A stretch of DNA of 64,000 bases from Rhinopomastus cyanomelas (lineage: Eukaryota; Chordata; Aves; Bucerotiformes; Rhinopomastidae): NCBI GenBank assembly GCA_013400115.1, contig VXBP01003685.1:132638-196637 (forward strand). Reading direction: 5' to 3'. The position numbers and the translations under genes are program-made. How positions within the stretch are numbered: position 1 is the stretch's first letter; every line of letters begins with the position of its first letter. Below are positions 1-13,900 of this stretch, piece by piece. The notes beneath the pieces are model-generated. The model saw nothing but the letters and a program-made list of their open reading frames with translations, was not told the origin of the DNA and made no database searches.

Positions 1-427
1 TTCTCTCCCAGGTAGATGTTCAACACCATCACTCACGCTGCCTCTTGCTGTTTGTTCCTCATGACCACATAACCAGTTATTTTTCCAGTACCTATTTAAT
101 GCAGAGCTCCTTGAAGGTGTTTGAAGAGCACAGTGTGAGTAAATAGCCTTTCCTTTGGTATCACACCCAACCTGCCCTAAAGGGGTTGGTATTTGGGTTG
201 TTCCTTTGTCAAAGCTGCTTAGAGAGGTGGTGCTGGCTTGGAGCATGTGAGTGGCTTTGGGTGGAGAGTCTCCCTAGGAGTGAGATTTATCTCTGAGCTG
301 ATAAGCCCAGACATTGAATCAGTTTATCTGGATTCTGATATATTGGCCAATACCAGGTGCTGTGTTGTGACTTGTGTAAGGCAGGAGGTTGCCCTCTGTT
401 ACCATTCCAGCCTTTCTTCTGTATTTC

Positions 428-690
428 ATAGAGTCATTCAGGTTGCAAAAGACCCCTGGGATCATGGAGCCCAACCATCAACCCCACTCTACAAGGTCAC
501 CCCTAAACCAGATCCCCCAACACCACATCTGAGCGACTTCTAAACACATCCAGGGATGGGGACTCGGCCACCAGCCCGGGCAGCCCATTCCAGTGCCTGA
601 CCACTGTCTCCAGAAAGAATTTCTTCCTGATGTCCAGTCTAACTCTCCTCTGTTGAAGCTTGAAGCCCTTCCCTCTGGTATCTCTCCCTA
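428..690 (-). mobile_element. CR1 LINE fragment
   Basis: The copy starts (3' end) with a tcattcaggttgcaaaagac variant and carries the cacatccagggatggggact core. It belongs to the subfamily also seen at 7071, 25,238 and 42,760. Confidence 0.85.
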
Positions 691-1414
691 TAAGATTTAT
701 TCTCCAATCCCTAATGATTCTGTGATTGATCCAATGTTTGGAAGTATCTGTCTTTCCAGTGATTGTTCTGGGACAGAGAGATCCTCCTGGACTCTGACCA
801 TGGGCAGGTTAGCTTGCCAGCTAGCCAGAGCTTCCCCTCATAACCTTATTTATATTAAACAGGGTTTCCTTGGTGTCGTGGCTTTGTTGTGAACTTTAAG
901 CCTGGAGAGTTTGTGTTTGCTCTGAACCGGGTAGAAGTGTGTGGTGAAAATCACACGTTAACTAGTCTCAGCACCAGCTGGTGGTTCCTTGGGCTTCAGC
1001 AGTGCCCCTGGTGTGCTGGCAGTCAAACCTTGACGTTTACAGTTGAACTGGTGCTTCGTCCCACGTGCTTTTAGCATTTCAGATGACATTTATAACGAGC
1101 TTCAGCATCAGTGAGTTGTCCTTTGACTGGAAACCTCACTACAGCTGACTGTCTGTGAGAGACTGAATCTTTCAGGAGTTGGAAGGAGCTGTTTTTTGGA
1201 CTGACACACACAGCAAGTGTTTGATCTGGCAGTAGCATGTGTGTGTTTTCCAGCAGAAGGTAACGTGGTGGAGTGTAAACTCTCAAGGATTTGGAAAGAT
1301 CTCCATGATACACTTGAATGCTTGAGAAATATTTACTCTGTGGAAGTAACTTCTTGTGAACTTTTTCAATGGCTTTATTTACAGTTGCTGTTCCTCAAGC
1401 CACAGGCATTTCAG

Positions 1415-1712
1415 AGAGTCACAGAACGTGAGGGATTGGAAGGGACCTCAAAAGATCATCCAGTCCAATCCCCCCACCACAGCAGGATCCCCTAGATCCA
1501 GTCACACAGGAACATGGCCAGGAGAGTTTTAAACTTCTCCAGAGAAGGAGACTCCACAACCTCCCTGGGCAGCCTCTTCCAGTGCTCCCTCATTGTGAAG
1601 AAGTTCCTTCTTAGACTAATGTGGAACCTCCTCTGTTCCAGCTCACACATGGTGCCCCTTGTCCTATCCTCGGGTGCCCCTGAGCAGAGCCTGGCTCCAT
1701 CCTCTTCATCCT
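1415..1712 (-). mobile_element. CR1 LINE fragment
   Basis: It begins with the gggattggaagggacct 3' signature and reads through the ccagagaaggagactccaca core. Confidence 0.88.
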
Positions 1713-2523
1713 GTTTTGTCAGGCAGGTGTTCTGAGCTGAGTGTTGGGTCCTGTAGAAGACAACATTTCATGTTTAATGGTGGAGTGGGAGGAAGTGACA
1801 ACCTGAGTCGTCCTCGTTGGTTAAAACAGTGGTTATTTTGAATATTTATAGGGGTCTCTTTGTCTTAGATGGCAGTAACAGACGATGCAAATGAATGGAG
1901 CTTGGTGTTAGTCCTTGGCGTCGCTACTCGGACTTTTCCCTTGGTGACAGAGGGGAAAATGTCAATTAGTAGAAGTTAGTCCATTATTAGGAGTTGAGTT
2001 TTTACATCTGGAGTTTGAATTGCCTCACAAATGGTCTTTCTGCCTGTTTTATGATCTCAAACACCTCCATCCCAGAGCAGCAGGGATTGGAAGTGACCTC
2101 AGAAGATCCGTTTGGTAGCAGCTGGTTCATTTTGTTTTACAATCTCGCGTTCCTTTCCAATGAAACTGTTCATGTTGAGTGTGTAAAGGTGCTGGTTTGC
2201 TTTCAAACCACGCTGAAGGTGGAACAGCGTGGCTGAAGATCTGAAGGAATGTAAGAAGCTTGTTTCAAGGCAAAACCAGTCCAGGTGGATGGTTGCTCGG
2301 TGGTGTGGGGTTTCTTGAATGCTCATTGCTGATGTTCCGCTGTCGATCTCAATGGCAGCAGCAGCAGCAGCTCCTGGCTCTGTGCTGGGTTTGGGAGGCA
2401 GCAAGGTCATGTAGTTCACATTAAATGATCTGAACTATCATCTCAAAGAGATATGGCTGGGAAAAAGAAAGGAAGGTAGGGGAAAAGCCTCAAAGGTTTG
2501 AGGAAAACCCCCTCATGTTAGCA

Positions 2524-2885
2524 TAGAATCACAGAACATCAGGGATTGGAAGAGACCTGGAAAGATCATCCATTCCAATCCCCCTGCCAGGGCAGGATCC
2601 CCTAGATCAAGTCACACAGGGACATGCCCAGGCGGGTTTGAAGTGTCTCCAGAGGAGATGACTCCACAGCCCCGCTGGGCAACCCCTTCCAGAGCTCTGT
2701 CACCCTCACTGGGAAGAAGTTCCTTTTGAGATTGATGTGGAATCTCCTCTGTTCCAGCTCACACCTGTTGCCCCTTGTCCTATCCTTGGGTGCCCCTGAG
2801 CAGAGCCTGGCTCTGTCCTCCTGACACCTGCCCTTTCCATGTTGATCAACATTCATGGGGTCACCCCTCAGGCTCCTGTTTTGGC
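2524..2885 (-). mobile_element. CR1 LINE fragment
   Basis: The gaatcacagaacatcaggga terminus is followed by about 360 bases of the antisense CR1 3' region. Confidence 0.88.
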
Positions 2886-3311
2886 TGGAAGAAGTAGATG
2901 CTGGCGGTGCCGCGTGTGTTAGTGAGGTGCAGAGGTGTTGGATGCTGTAGGACCTGCTTGTGATCGGGGTGGTCCTGTTTGCGCCGGTGATGGATGAACC
3001 CCCAACCATCACGTTGGTTCGTAAGCAGATGGTCTGGTCTGTTATGTGTGGTGCCAGGCTATCTCAGAGAACCTGCTCGTGGCCCATCCAGAGGATGAAT
3101 GTTTAGGCAGGCCTTGGCAGAAGGTCCTTCAAGCTGTTTATAGCTTGCAGAAAGCAGACAGGAAGGAAGGGAGACATGGCTCAGGACAGAGCATGAAGTG
3201 TGCTGCCATGATTACAGACTCAGATTTCCTGCCTGGAGAAAGGGGTGAGCGTGGAAAATCAGGCTGCTTGCCCTAAGTTTTGCTTTAGCATTTCACAGCA
3301 CTTGTCCATCA

Positions 3312-3512
3312 GTGTGAGAAGGAAATTCTTCATGGTGAGGGTGCCAGAGCCCTGGCAGGGGCTGCCCAGGGGGGCTGTGGAGTCTCCTTCTCTGGAGACA
3401 TTTCAAACCCTCCTGGGCTGTTCCTGTGCAACTGGATCTAGGTGATCCTGCTGTGGCAGGGGGTTGGACTGGATGATTTTTCAAGGTCCCTTCCAACCCC
3501 TAATGTTCTGGG
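3312..3512 (+). mobile_element. CR1 LINE fragment
   Basis: A sense-strand 3' end running from tgagaaggaaattcttcatg to cccttccaacccctaatgtt. Confidence 0.88.
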
Positions 3513-4778
3513 AGTCTGTCAGTTCATCACATTAACCCTGTTTTCTGTGAGGCAGCGCTCTGTCCTGCCAGCCAGCGTGGATTGTGTTCCCCGTGACAGA
3601 GAGAAAGCTGCTTGTTTGGTAACTTCACAGCATCTCCATCCCACCAGCCACGTGGTGTCTGCTTCAAGTTCCAGATCTAGAAGTTTTTCTTAAGAATCTC
3701 TGTTATCTGCATGGCAGCAGAGAACAAAGGGTTAATCCAGCATCACCCTGAAGTTGTGGGACCTGTAAAGAGATGATTAGATCCGTTTGCTGCTGAGGAA
3801 ACCAGAGGAGACGTTTGGAGAGCACGAGGGCTGCTTTGCACGAGCGTCTCGCAGGGGTCTGGGCTGGAGGGATGAGACCTCCCTGGGGAATCCGAGGAAG
3901 CCGAGGGCCGAAGCAGGTGTCTGAAAGGTTGTGCACTATTTCTGGGAGAAATCTGATTAATGTTGATAGGCTGCTCAGAACCTGGCCATAACCTCCTGGC
4001 AGATTATAGTCCGTGCCAAGGTCAGCTCTAAACCTTCCGTCTCCGTTTCAGACGGTGTCTGACACGAAGGGCGTTTGTCGATGCCCTTCTCGGTCGCGTT
4101 CTTGTGCCTTTGCAGGTAGCAGCACTTTTTGTCTGGGGAGCTTGTTCTTCTGCACAGGCTGAGCTCTGTGTTTTCACCTTGAATGTTCTGTTGTAGATTC
4201 ATGATGTGATGGAAACGGTTAGTCCCTCACACGCTGAGGGCTTTTGGGGAAGAACTCCCGACTAGAAACAATTTTATCTTGTAGAAAAACACCATCAGAC
4301 AGTATTTTGTCATGAAGGCCACTCGAGGAAGTTCAAAATACTTCAGCCAAACAACCAGCAGAATATAGCAGCTGCTGCTTATCCCTCTGCCCACCCACCC
4401 TGCTCTTCTAGGTGCATCTGTGCCTCAGGGGTTGTTCAGGAGCTTCCCTGGGCTTAGCTTTCTGATCTCTAGGTTGTTTTAAATAACCTCGTGAAAATTC
4501 CCTGCTACTTGTTCTCTAGTGAAGTTGGCCTCCTCACAGACTTCTCCACATGAGCCTTTTGCCCTCTTTTCAGCAATTCAGGTTATAGTCAGACTTGTTC
4601 AGGAGCTGATGTCACAGCTTCTCCTAAAAATGCCCAGAATCACTCCTTTCCATATATTTTTCAGGTGGGTGCTGCGTCCTGCTTCTTACTCACCCAACAG
4701 CGTAAGCGATGTGCAGAGCGCAAATGCTTGAGGAGCTCTTCCTGCTCATCTAACTCCTTGCTTTGTGTTCTCTCCTAG

Positions 4779-4958
4779 GGGTAGCAGACGGCGTCGGCGG
4801 CTGGAGAGACTACGGGGTCGACCCCTCTCAGTTCTCAGGGACTCTCATGCGCACGTGTGAACGTTTAGTGAAAGAAGGACGGTTTGTACCGAGCAATCCT
4901 GTTGGGATTCTCACCGCGGGCTACTGTGAGCTGCTGCAGAACAAAGTACCTTTACTTG
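4779..4958 (+). CDS. PPTC7: PPTC7 exon 2
   Basis: The acceptor is ctcctag before GGGTAGCAGAC and the donor is CTTG before GTAAGAG. It encodes the stretch from GVADGVGGWRDYGVDPSQF to NKVPLLG, including the first PP2C metal-binding aspartate. It enters with two bases of a split Gly codon and leaves with one base of the next Gly codon. Confidence 0.95.
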
Positions 4959-7900
4959 GTAAGAGCTGGCTCTCCGTCGCGCATTGCTAGACATCAGCTG
5001 ACTCATTCAGCTTCTGCAGAGCCCGTTGACTCTTTGTAATTAACCAGGAAGTGCAGAAACACAGTCCTCTTGGCAGTGTCCTTGTTTGCTCTCACAGGTG
5101 TGAGAAGCATCTCGTAAGGGGAGGGATGTTTGTGTGTGAGGACACACTTACGTGTGCCTGTGGTGTGTGCCCCTCGTGCTCCACCGAAGACTCCTTGTGA
5201 CAGCTGGTTGTGGCTTTGTGCTTGAGCTGGGGATGCAGTTCTGCTGCTGCTCCCGGTGCCTTTTTCGTCCCATGAACTTTAGACCAGATTTGTTGCCTTC
5301 AGGACTTCACACAACCACCACTGCCGTGTTTTATTTGTTAGAGATTCTTTCTAAAGCAAACTAAAGCAGATGCTTGGCTTATTCTGTGCCAGGCTCGACT
5401 CTGGATGGGGCAGCTGGCTGCCTTGGAAGTGGGGAGCAGATAAAGGGGCAGCTCTGGAACAGGCTGCCTGGGGGGTTGTGGAGTCTCCTTCTCTGGAGAC
5501 ATTTCAAACCCAGCTGGATGCGTTCCTGTGTGACGGGATCTAGGGGATCCTGCTGTGGCAGGGGGATGGGACTGGATGATCTTTCCAGGTCCCTTCCAAT
5601 CCCTAATGTTCTGATCAAGGGGATCCTGCTGCAGCAGGGGTTGGACTGGATGATCTTTCGAGGTCCCTTCCAATCCCTAATGACTGGATCTAGGGGGATC
5701 CTGCTGTGGCAGGGGGATGGGACTGGGTGATCTTTCCAGGTCCCTTCCAATCCCTAATGTTCTGTGATACGGTGACCTTAGGGAGGTTGTGGAGTCTCCT
5801 TCTCTGGAGATGTTTCAAACCCACCTGGCCTGCGTGACTTGGTCTGGGTGATCCTGCTGTGGCAGGGGGATTGGACTGGATGATCTTTCAAGGTCCCTTC
5901 CAACCCCTAACGTTCTGTGAGTTGGCCTCAGCTGCCAACCTTACAGACTACTTCTGAAAAGGGCCTCATCTCCACCCAGAAAGAGTTGCCCTGTGTGATC
6001 CTTGTGCTGCTCACCTGACCTTAAGCTCCTGTGCCAGAGCCGTGCTGCGTGAGCTATATTTAACTTCCCCGCTGAGCTTGGGAACAGATGTTCTCGCATT
6101 ATGTGCCCAAAGAATAGGTCTGAACCTCAGAAGTGACCTTCAGTTCCCTGAAAATAGTGGTGGTCAGTAATGACATTAGAACTGTGCGAGTTTAGCAGCG
6201 CTTGTGTGCGCGAAGCAGACGAGGCCGCGAGCGGCGATCTGCGGAGCGGGCCGCTGGCAGGAGCTGAGGCAGCCCTGCCTGGCTTTGACCTTTCGAGGTC
6301 TGCGGAGCGGCGTGTGCTGAGTCACAAGATCTGCATTCCACACGTGGCCTCCTGGTTACGCTCCGCTAACAGAGGTAGAATTTGAGACTCGTGCTCCTCA
6401 GTTGTTCCTCCTTGAACAGAGAACAATATTTTTAGAAGTCGAAATAAAACCCTGGAATCACCGTGGCAGGGAGCACCGAGAGTCTATTTAAAACAGAGTG
6501 AAGGGAGAGGACTTCATTAGGGAGGGTTTGTTTGGCAATAACCTCTCCTTCACTGATGTGTTGTGCTTGGAGCCTTCAGACTTGCTTCCCCAGAGTTGAA
6601 GCTGGTAGATATTTCTAAATGAAACTGAAAAGGGAGGGAACCCTGGCATGATTTAAACTCTGAGTTTTCCCTGAGCTACTGCCTTGCCCTAGCCTTCAAC
6701 AAGAGTGGAGAAGGCCCTTTGTGTTCACTAGAGTGTGGGTGTGCTGCAGGGAACTCCCTGTATTGGAAGGAGAAACAGCTGGAAAAGGTGATTCCTAGAG
6801 CCAGCTGGACTTCAGCACTAGTGAGCCTGGCTGTGAGCTTAGCTCGGGGCTTGTGGTCCCTCCAGCACGTGCTTGGAAACTTCCACTGGAAGGGCAGCAG
6901 GGCGGAAGGTGCAGAGTATTCACCAGCCAGTGCTGGGGGACTTAGGAGAGGCAGAAGGCACAGTGCTGGAGCTCTTGGGGGATGAACAAGAGTCCCTTCG
7001 GTGGCCCTGCTGTGCAGGAGTTGTGGGCTGAAGGATGTAGCCTGGATGGGTGTCTTTGCCGAGCGCTTCATATCACAGAATCACTCTGGTTGGCCCCTGG
7101 GATCATCGAGTCCAACCATCTACCCTACCTTACAAGTTCACCCTAACCCAGACCCCTCAACACCTCATCCAGACGATCTTTAAACACATCCAGGGATGGA
7201 GACTCAACCACCTCCCTGGGAAGCCCATTCCAGTGCCTGACATTTTTCCTAATGTCAAGTCTAACCCTCCCCTGTTGTAACTTGAACCCCTTCCCTCTTG
7301 TTCTATCACTAGTTGCTTGTGAGAAGAGACCAGCACCAACCTCTCCACAGTGACCTTTGAGTAGTTGTAGAGAGTGATGAGGTCTCCTCTCAGCCTCTTC
7401 CTCAGACTGAACAGCCCCAGCTCTTCCAGCCTTTCCTCAGCAGATTTATTCTCTAGGCCCTTCACGAGCTTAGTTGCCCTTCTCTGCGCCCACTCCAGCA
7501 CCTCCACATCTCTCTTGGACTGAGGTGCCCAAAACTGGACGCGGTGCTCATGGCTTGCGACCTATCCCAGTTGGTGTCTGCGTCCCAGTCAATGAGAGGA
7601 AGACTCCTCAGCGCCCTCGAGCATGGCCGGGGTGGTTCTGAGCACAGCTGACAAGGAGACACGTCCGTGCTCTGTCCTACTTCCAGGGTGCTGTCTGTCT
7701 GCAGAGCAAGTTTCCTTTACGCTTGGGGGAAGCTAATACCCTCAGGACGTGGCTGGCTCATTATTTATTTAGCCAGGCAGAGCCACAGCACCAAGAAAAG
7801 CAATTCAGGCAGGTCTCTGCTCGACGTTCTTTGTTTCCAGCTGATGAGAGCGAAGCTGTGTGGGGAGGGAGCGCCTGGCGTTGTGTGGATGCTGCTGGAA

Positions 7901-10900
7901 GTCTATTCTCTGGATGATTTTGGAATTCCAGGATTTTATGTGAGTTCTGTCAGTCCAGTCCTGCAGCAGAATGTGCTGACAGGCGTCGGCAGGGGAAACC
8001 CTAAATGGAAGTGGAACAAAACCAGGTACCTGTCAGCATAATGTGTCTGGCCAAATAGAAGCAGCAAAAGTAAGTCGTGCAGAGGAATCGTAGTTAGTGC
8101 TGCAGAGGTTTCCAGGGGGTTGTTTCTGACCCCTGTGTTGGCACTGGTGAGGCTACACCTTGAGTACTGGGTCCAGTTTTGGACACCTCAATGCAGGAGA
8201 GGTATCGAGGAGGGAGGGCAGCTAAGCTGGTGAAGGGCCTGGAGAATAAATCTTACCAGGAGTGATGGAGAGAGCTGGGGCTCTTCAGTTTGAAGAAGAA
8301 GAAGCTGAGACCTCATCTCTCTCTACAGCTGCCTGAAAGGACGTTGTGGAGAGGTTGATGCTGCTCTCTTCTCACACGTAACTAGTGATAGAACAAGAGG
8401 GACTGGGTTCAAGCTTCCAACCCTGAGTGACTCTGATTCCATGGCTTCTCCAGTGAGGTGATCCTGCTCTGGCAGGGGGATTGGACTAGATGATCTTTCC
8501 AGGTCCCTTCCAATCCCTGATGATTCTATGATTCTACAACGGGGTGGGGGGGGTGGTTAGACTGGATCTTAGGAAGAAGTTCTTTCCTGAGAGAGTGGTC
8601 GGGCACTGGAACAGGCTGCCCAGGGAGGTGGTGGAGTCCCCATCCCTGGAGGTGTTTAAAAACTGAGTAGCTAGAGCACTTGAGGCTGTGGTCCAGGGAT
8701 CAGGGAGATGCTGGGATGAGGCTGGACTTGATGATCTTGGAGGTCCTCTCCAGTCAGTGGAGAGTGACAGGCTGCTCAGGGAGGGGGTTCAGTCACCTGG
8801 AGATGTTTAAAGATAGTTTAGATGTGGTTAAACCCTGGTTTAAGGGTAAACTTTGTAGAGTAGGGTTGATGGTTGGACTTGATGATCCCAGAAGAAGAGA
8901 CCCTTCCAACCAGAGGGATTCTGTGAGCTCTGCAGTTTTGTGTCAAATCCTGAGTGGTTCTGTTTGGATCTTGGAGAAAGACCTTGAGCCCTTGCACCAT
9001 GATTAGGGGGGTGAAGGAACGAGTCACTTCTGTGGGGCTCACTGCCGTGCTCTGATTTCAGGAAGCAGCACCGCGTGCATCGTGGTTCTGGACAGGACAA
9101 GTCATCGTTTACACACAGCCAACTTGGGAGACTCTGGGTTCTTGGTAGTCAGAGGAGGAGAAGTAGTCCACCGGTCCGACGAGCAGCAGCATTACTTCAA
9201 CACTCCGTTCCAGCTGTCGATAGCTCCGCCAGAAGCAGAAGGAGTTGTCCTAAGTGACAGGTGAGACGCGAGACGATGGGAAACGTTTCATCTCTGGGAT
9301 CAGCTCCGAGAAGTTGTGGGTTGGCTGCTGGGGTTTAAACATGAATCCAATCAAGGGGTCTTGGCTCTGCCTCGTCCCCTCCTTGTGCTGGGCTTAACAA
9401 ATGCAGCACGTTCACGCACGGGCTGACTTCAGCGGGCTGAGGGTTACTCCTTCGTGTGGCAGCCACTAGGCATCTTCTTGCCCATGGAAGCCGTTGCTCA
9501 GCAGAGCACGAGTGGCTGGCCTCACCAGTAGCTTTCATTCCCAGTCCCTGTCTGTACTCTCTCGAGACTGGTCTGGAGGAGGCTAATGTAGCTGTCCTGG
9601 CAGCGAGGGAGCGAGCACTTGAAGAATAGAGCGGAGGGACATGTGACTGCAACTCGTGCTTCCAAGGAGCTGTGTTTCCCTGCAGCAGATTGTATTTGAC
9701 CAAAACCAGCAAAGGGAAAAAAAAAAAGCCCAGCCCCGACCAGTTTGGCAGAACACCAAGCTGGGAAATGAGAGTATTAGGAGAGGACAATCTGTTCGCA
9801 GGAGTGAGTCGCTTCAAAGGCAGACTGGGACTCGTGTCTTCCCCGAAGAATGTCAGCCTGAGCCACCCTCTGACTGCTCACAGTCTCACCAGTGATGCAC
9901 GATGAGAAGAAGTAGTCAGCTGTCAGACGTGTTTTCAAGATGGTTGTAGACCTTTGTCTATAAATCCCTCTTGGAAATACAGGAGGGTCTGCTAAGAGTG
10001 ACCCTTCAGTTAAAAGGGAGGTTCCACATCAGTGCAAGAAGGAACTTCTTCATGGTGAGGGTGACAGAGCACTGGAAGGGGCTGCCCAGGGTGGGTTGTG
10101 GAGTCTCCTTCTCTGGAGACATTTCAAACCCACCTGGCCATGTTCTTGTGTGACTGGGTCTGGGTGATCCTGCTGTGGCAGGGGGGTTGGACTAGATGAT
10201 CTTTCCAGCTCCCTTCCAATCCCTAATGATCCTATGATTCTCTGAAGCTGAAGCAGAGCTCTGACTGTAGAACCTGAAAGACTCCAAACCTTTTCATTAG
10301 ACTTAAGTGAATTTATGTGAAAGTCCAGAGCTCTAAAACAGAACTCCTGACTCTTCCCTGAGATGCTCTGTCACCCCTGGGGAAGCTGAAAACGCCCCTA
10401 AAAAAGCACAAGGATCACTGATGATGTCCAGTGGAAGTTGGGAAAGCAAAAGCCTCTGAATCATCACTTAATAAGGAAAGTGCAAGATAAATGAGCTCCC
10501 ACACTGCAGCTGTGAATCATGATTACAGCTCTGGCTCGTCGCTGTGCGGTTCGTGACGTTAATTAGTGCCAGTGCCTGTCGTCTCGGTGCTGCTCCAGCT
10601 CTTTGCTTTGGTTGCTGGCCCAGCTCCCTGTGAAATGCGGCTGAACGTGGAAAAGGGCCGGCGGTCCAGGTGCCTTTAACATCACAGAAGCTCCAGATCA
10701 GTCAGCAAAGCAGTGGTTCTGGGGTTTAGCTCAGTGCAGCAGTTTCTCCTGTTCCCTGAGGAATCACAGAACGTTAGGGGTTGGAAGGGACCTTGAAAGA
10801 TCTTCCAGTGCAATCCCCCAGCCACAGCAGGATCATCTAGGTCCAGTCACAGAGGAACTTGTCCAGGTGGGTTTGAAACATCTCCAGAGAAGGAGACTCC

Positions 10901-13900
10901 ACAACCCCCCTGGGCAGCCCCTGCCAGGGCTCTGTCCCCCTCACCATGAACAAGGTCCTTCTCACACTGGTGGGGAACCTCCTCTGCTCCAGCTCACACC
11001 CGCTGCCCCTTGTCCTGTCACTGGGTGCCCCTGAGCCTGGCTCCATCCTCCTGACACCTGCCCTTTCCATGTTGATCAACATCCATGGGGTCACCCCTCA
11101 GTTTCCTTTTTCCCAGCTCCCTCAGCCTTTCCTCAGCAGGGAGATGCTCCCTCCCTCCATCATCTCTGTGGCTCTGTGCTGGGCTCTCTCCAGCAGAGAG
11201 ATTCTCTCAAGAGAATCTTTAAGAAGGAAGGGTTTGTCCTACTGCTGCTGAGAATCGGATTGTGCAGCAAAGTTCATGGGGCCAAGGCAGGTATTTTCTC
11301 CCCTTGGTGTTCGAAGATGTTAGACTTGAGTTCCATCGCAGTAGAAAGTGATCCAGAACCCTGCCTGGTGTCAGCCTGTCCCGTTACGGATTGTTCTTTT
11401 GAGTCCAGCTCTCTCCCGTGTCCGAGATGAGCGAGGAGGAAGCCCTGAGCAGCTGTTCCGCTTGGTGGCTTCCATGGCCAGCCGCTTGCAAAGCAGATCA
11501 GCCTGGAAGGTTGTTCACTGGCAATCCCCAAGGGCAGCCCTCTGTGTAACAGCTGGAGCATTGCCTGTTCCCAGTCCCCCTTCCTCCAGGGTGGCTTTGT
11601 GACAGCTCCACAGCCAGTGGTTGTTCACACAGCTCCTGAGGACAGCGAACGACTTCGTTGGGTGAAAGCTGGAGCCATTTCCCCTGACTTCTCTGTCCTC
11701 TCCGCAGCCCCGACGCTGCTGACAGCACTTCATTTGATGTCCAGCTTGGAGACATCATCTTGACAGCGACGGACGGGCTGTTTGACAACATGCCTGACTA
11801 CATGATCCTGCAGGAGCTGAAAAAGCTGAAGGTAAGCGTGCGCGTGCCCCATCTCTCACGTCTTCCACGCCGGTTACTCCTACAGTTACTTTCCAAACTC
11901 CTCACTTCCGTATCCTGTAGAATCAGGGGGTCCATCCACTCACCCACCCGCTCCAAGCCCACCACCTCTCAGTTCCATCACAACAACTTCCCTCTTAAAA
12001 AACGCAGGCACCCACAAAAAAAGACTTTGAATGGAAAAGACCCAACCCAAAGCTTGACTGTTTAGAGGCTTCTCAGTACCACATGTTGGTGCTGGGCTCT
12101 TCTCACGGGTCATTAGCGACAGAACCAGAGGGAAGGGCTTCAGGCTTCACCCAGGGGAGGGTCAGACTGGACATCAGGGAGAAATTCTTCTCGGAGAGAG
12201 TGGTCAGGCCCTGGAATGGGCTGCCCAGGGTGGTGGTTGCGTCCCCATCCCTGGATGTGTTTAAAAGTCACTTAGATGTGGTGTTGGGGGATCTGCTTTA
12301 GGGCTGAACTGTAGAGTAGGGCTGATGGTTGGATTTGATCCCAGGGGTCTTTTCCTACCTGGATGATTCTGTGATTCTATGTCCTGGCTAAAAAACAAAC
12401 CCATTTCCCAACAACTTTTCCAACTTAGTAGCCACACATGTTCTATCTAACAGTAAAACTACATGAAAATGTTCTTAGTTTGGCGGAGAGCACTTAGCTT
12501 CAGGCTGTTTACTTAGAGAAGGTAAAGGATAGGTAGGGGATGTCAACCTTCCCCGGGGAAAGCCTTCTGTTGTGAAATGCAAATGGTGTTGAAGCTGGAA
12601 TTACCCTGCGGTTTCCAATGAAACTTGCCTGCTCCTGCCCTGCAGCTACTAAAACTGAGAGGGTTGTCAGGCAGAGGAGGGCTCCTTCAGAGGGAAGGCT
12701 CTGAGAGACCTTTGCCCAGCAGACAGGCGCTGGTGCTGCCCCTCAGGGCAGGGGGAGGTCACTGGGAATCGCTGGAGGTGGAATTCCCCCTGCAGGGAAG
12801 TCGAGCTCCACCTCTGGGCGTGAGTGGGGGAAGGCACCGCTGCTGCCTGCTGGGTTCAGCCTAGAGCCCGAAAGGCTCCTGAAATGACAGAGTCTCTTAA
12901 AAATCTGTAGGAACAGAACCAGTTGTGTGCTCAGGACATCTTTTCTGAGCTGCCTGCTCAAGCAGCCCTTTCCCCATGAACCACTGGAAGGGGCTGCCCA
13001 GGGTGCTTGTGGAGTCTCCTTCTCTGGAGACGTTTCAAACCCTCCTGGCCCGTGCTGCTGGATCTAGGGGATCCTGCTGTGGTGGGGGGATTGGACTGGC
13101 TGATCTTTTGAGGTCGCTTCCGATCCCTAATGACTGTATCGAAGGGATCCTGCTCTGGCAGGGGGATTGGACTGGTTGATCTTCTCGGGTCCCTTCCAAT
13201 CCCTAATGTTGTGTGATTCTGTGATACTGCAGCAGGACGGGGCCTGTGAGGGAGGGCTGGTTCTGCCCCTGTGAACTGCCTGTAGCGCTCTCAAACGTCC
13301 AACCTCAGTCAGTGTTTTTTGACTCTCGGTCGTTTGGAGGAGAAGGTGGTAACCGTAGGGCCTTTCCTGCGAGAGAGGGGCCTGGCTCTGAAGGCATCAG
13401 CCAGGCAATTTCCAGGTGACTTCCTTGTCAGACCAGCCCTCTTCTCCTCGTTCACGCAGAACTCCAACTACGAGAGCATACAGCAGACTGCGCGAAGCAT
13501 CGCCGAGCAAGCCCACGAGCTGGCCTACGACCCCACGTACATGTCGCCCTTCGCACAGTTTGCCTGTGACAACGGCTTGAATGTGAGAGGTAAGATGACG
13601 GGACTCTCCTTCTCCTCCTCCCGCTCCGGTTATCTTGGAGGAACCTCGAGCCAAGTGCAGTTCTGTTGTTCCAGCAGCAAAACAGAGCGTTAAGAACCGG
13701 CCGGCAGTGGAGCGCCAGCCTCACGCTAGCGCCGAGTCTGGCACCGGCCCCAGCTCCTGCCGCGGGTCAGCCTGGGCCCTGGCGGTCAGGAGCCTCCTGT
13801 GGGGAAGCAGCTGGAGCTGAGGATCTCGTACTTTGCATCCAATACTAGAGCCCTGCCCCGGGCTCCCGGGGAGGCTGTGCACGACTTGTTCCCTGCAGCC

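Larger units (their letters stand above)
1..4778 (+). other. PPTC7: PPTC7 intron 1 (3' part)
   Basis: No exon is supported here. The stretch holds three minus-strand and plus-strand CR1 fragments (listed separately), a short GCA microsatellite near 2352-2370, and otherwise unremarkable unique sequence. It ends in a pyrimidine-rich acceptor at 4777-4778. The coding exon 1 of PPTC7, which carries the N-terminal mitochondrial targeting region in other vertebrates, must lie to the left of the window. Confidence 0.75.

Noticed and set aside
1439..1712. Many open frames on either strand with SKDHPVQSPCHSRIP- or LEKRRLRGD-like peptides throughout the window
   Set aside because: They are translations of CR1 3' regions or their antisense and recur at nearly every CR1 copy. 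They are not genes.
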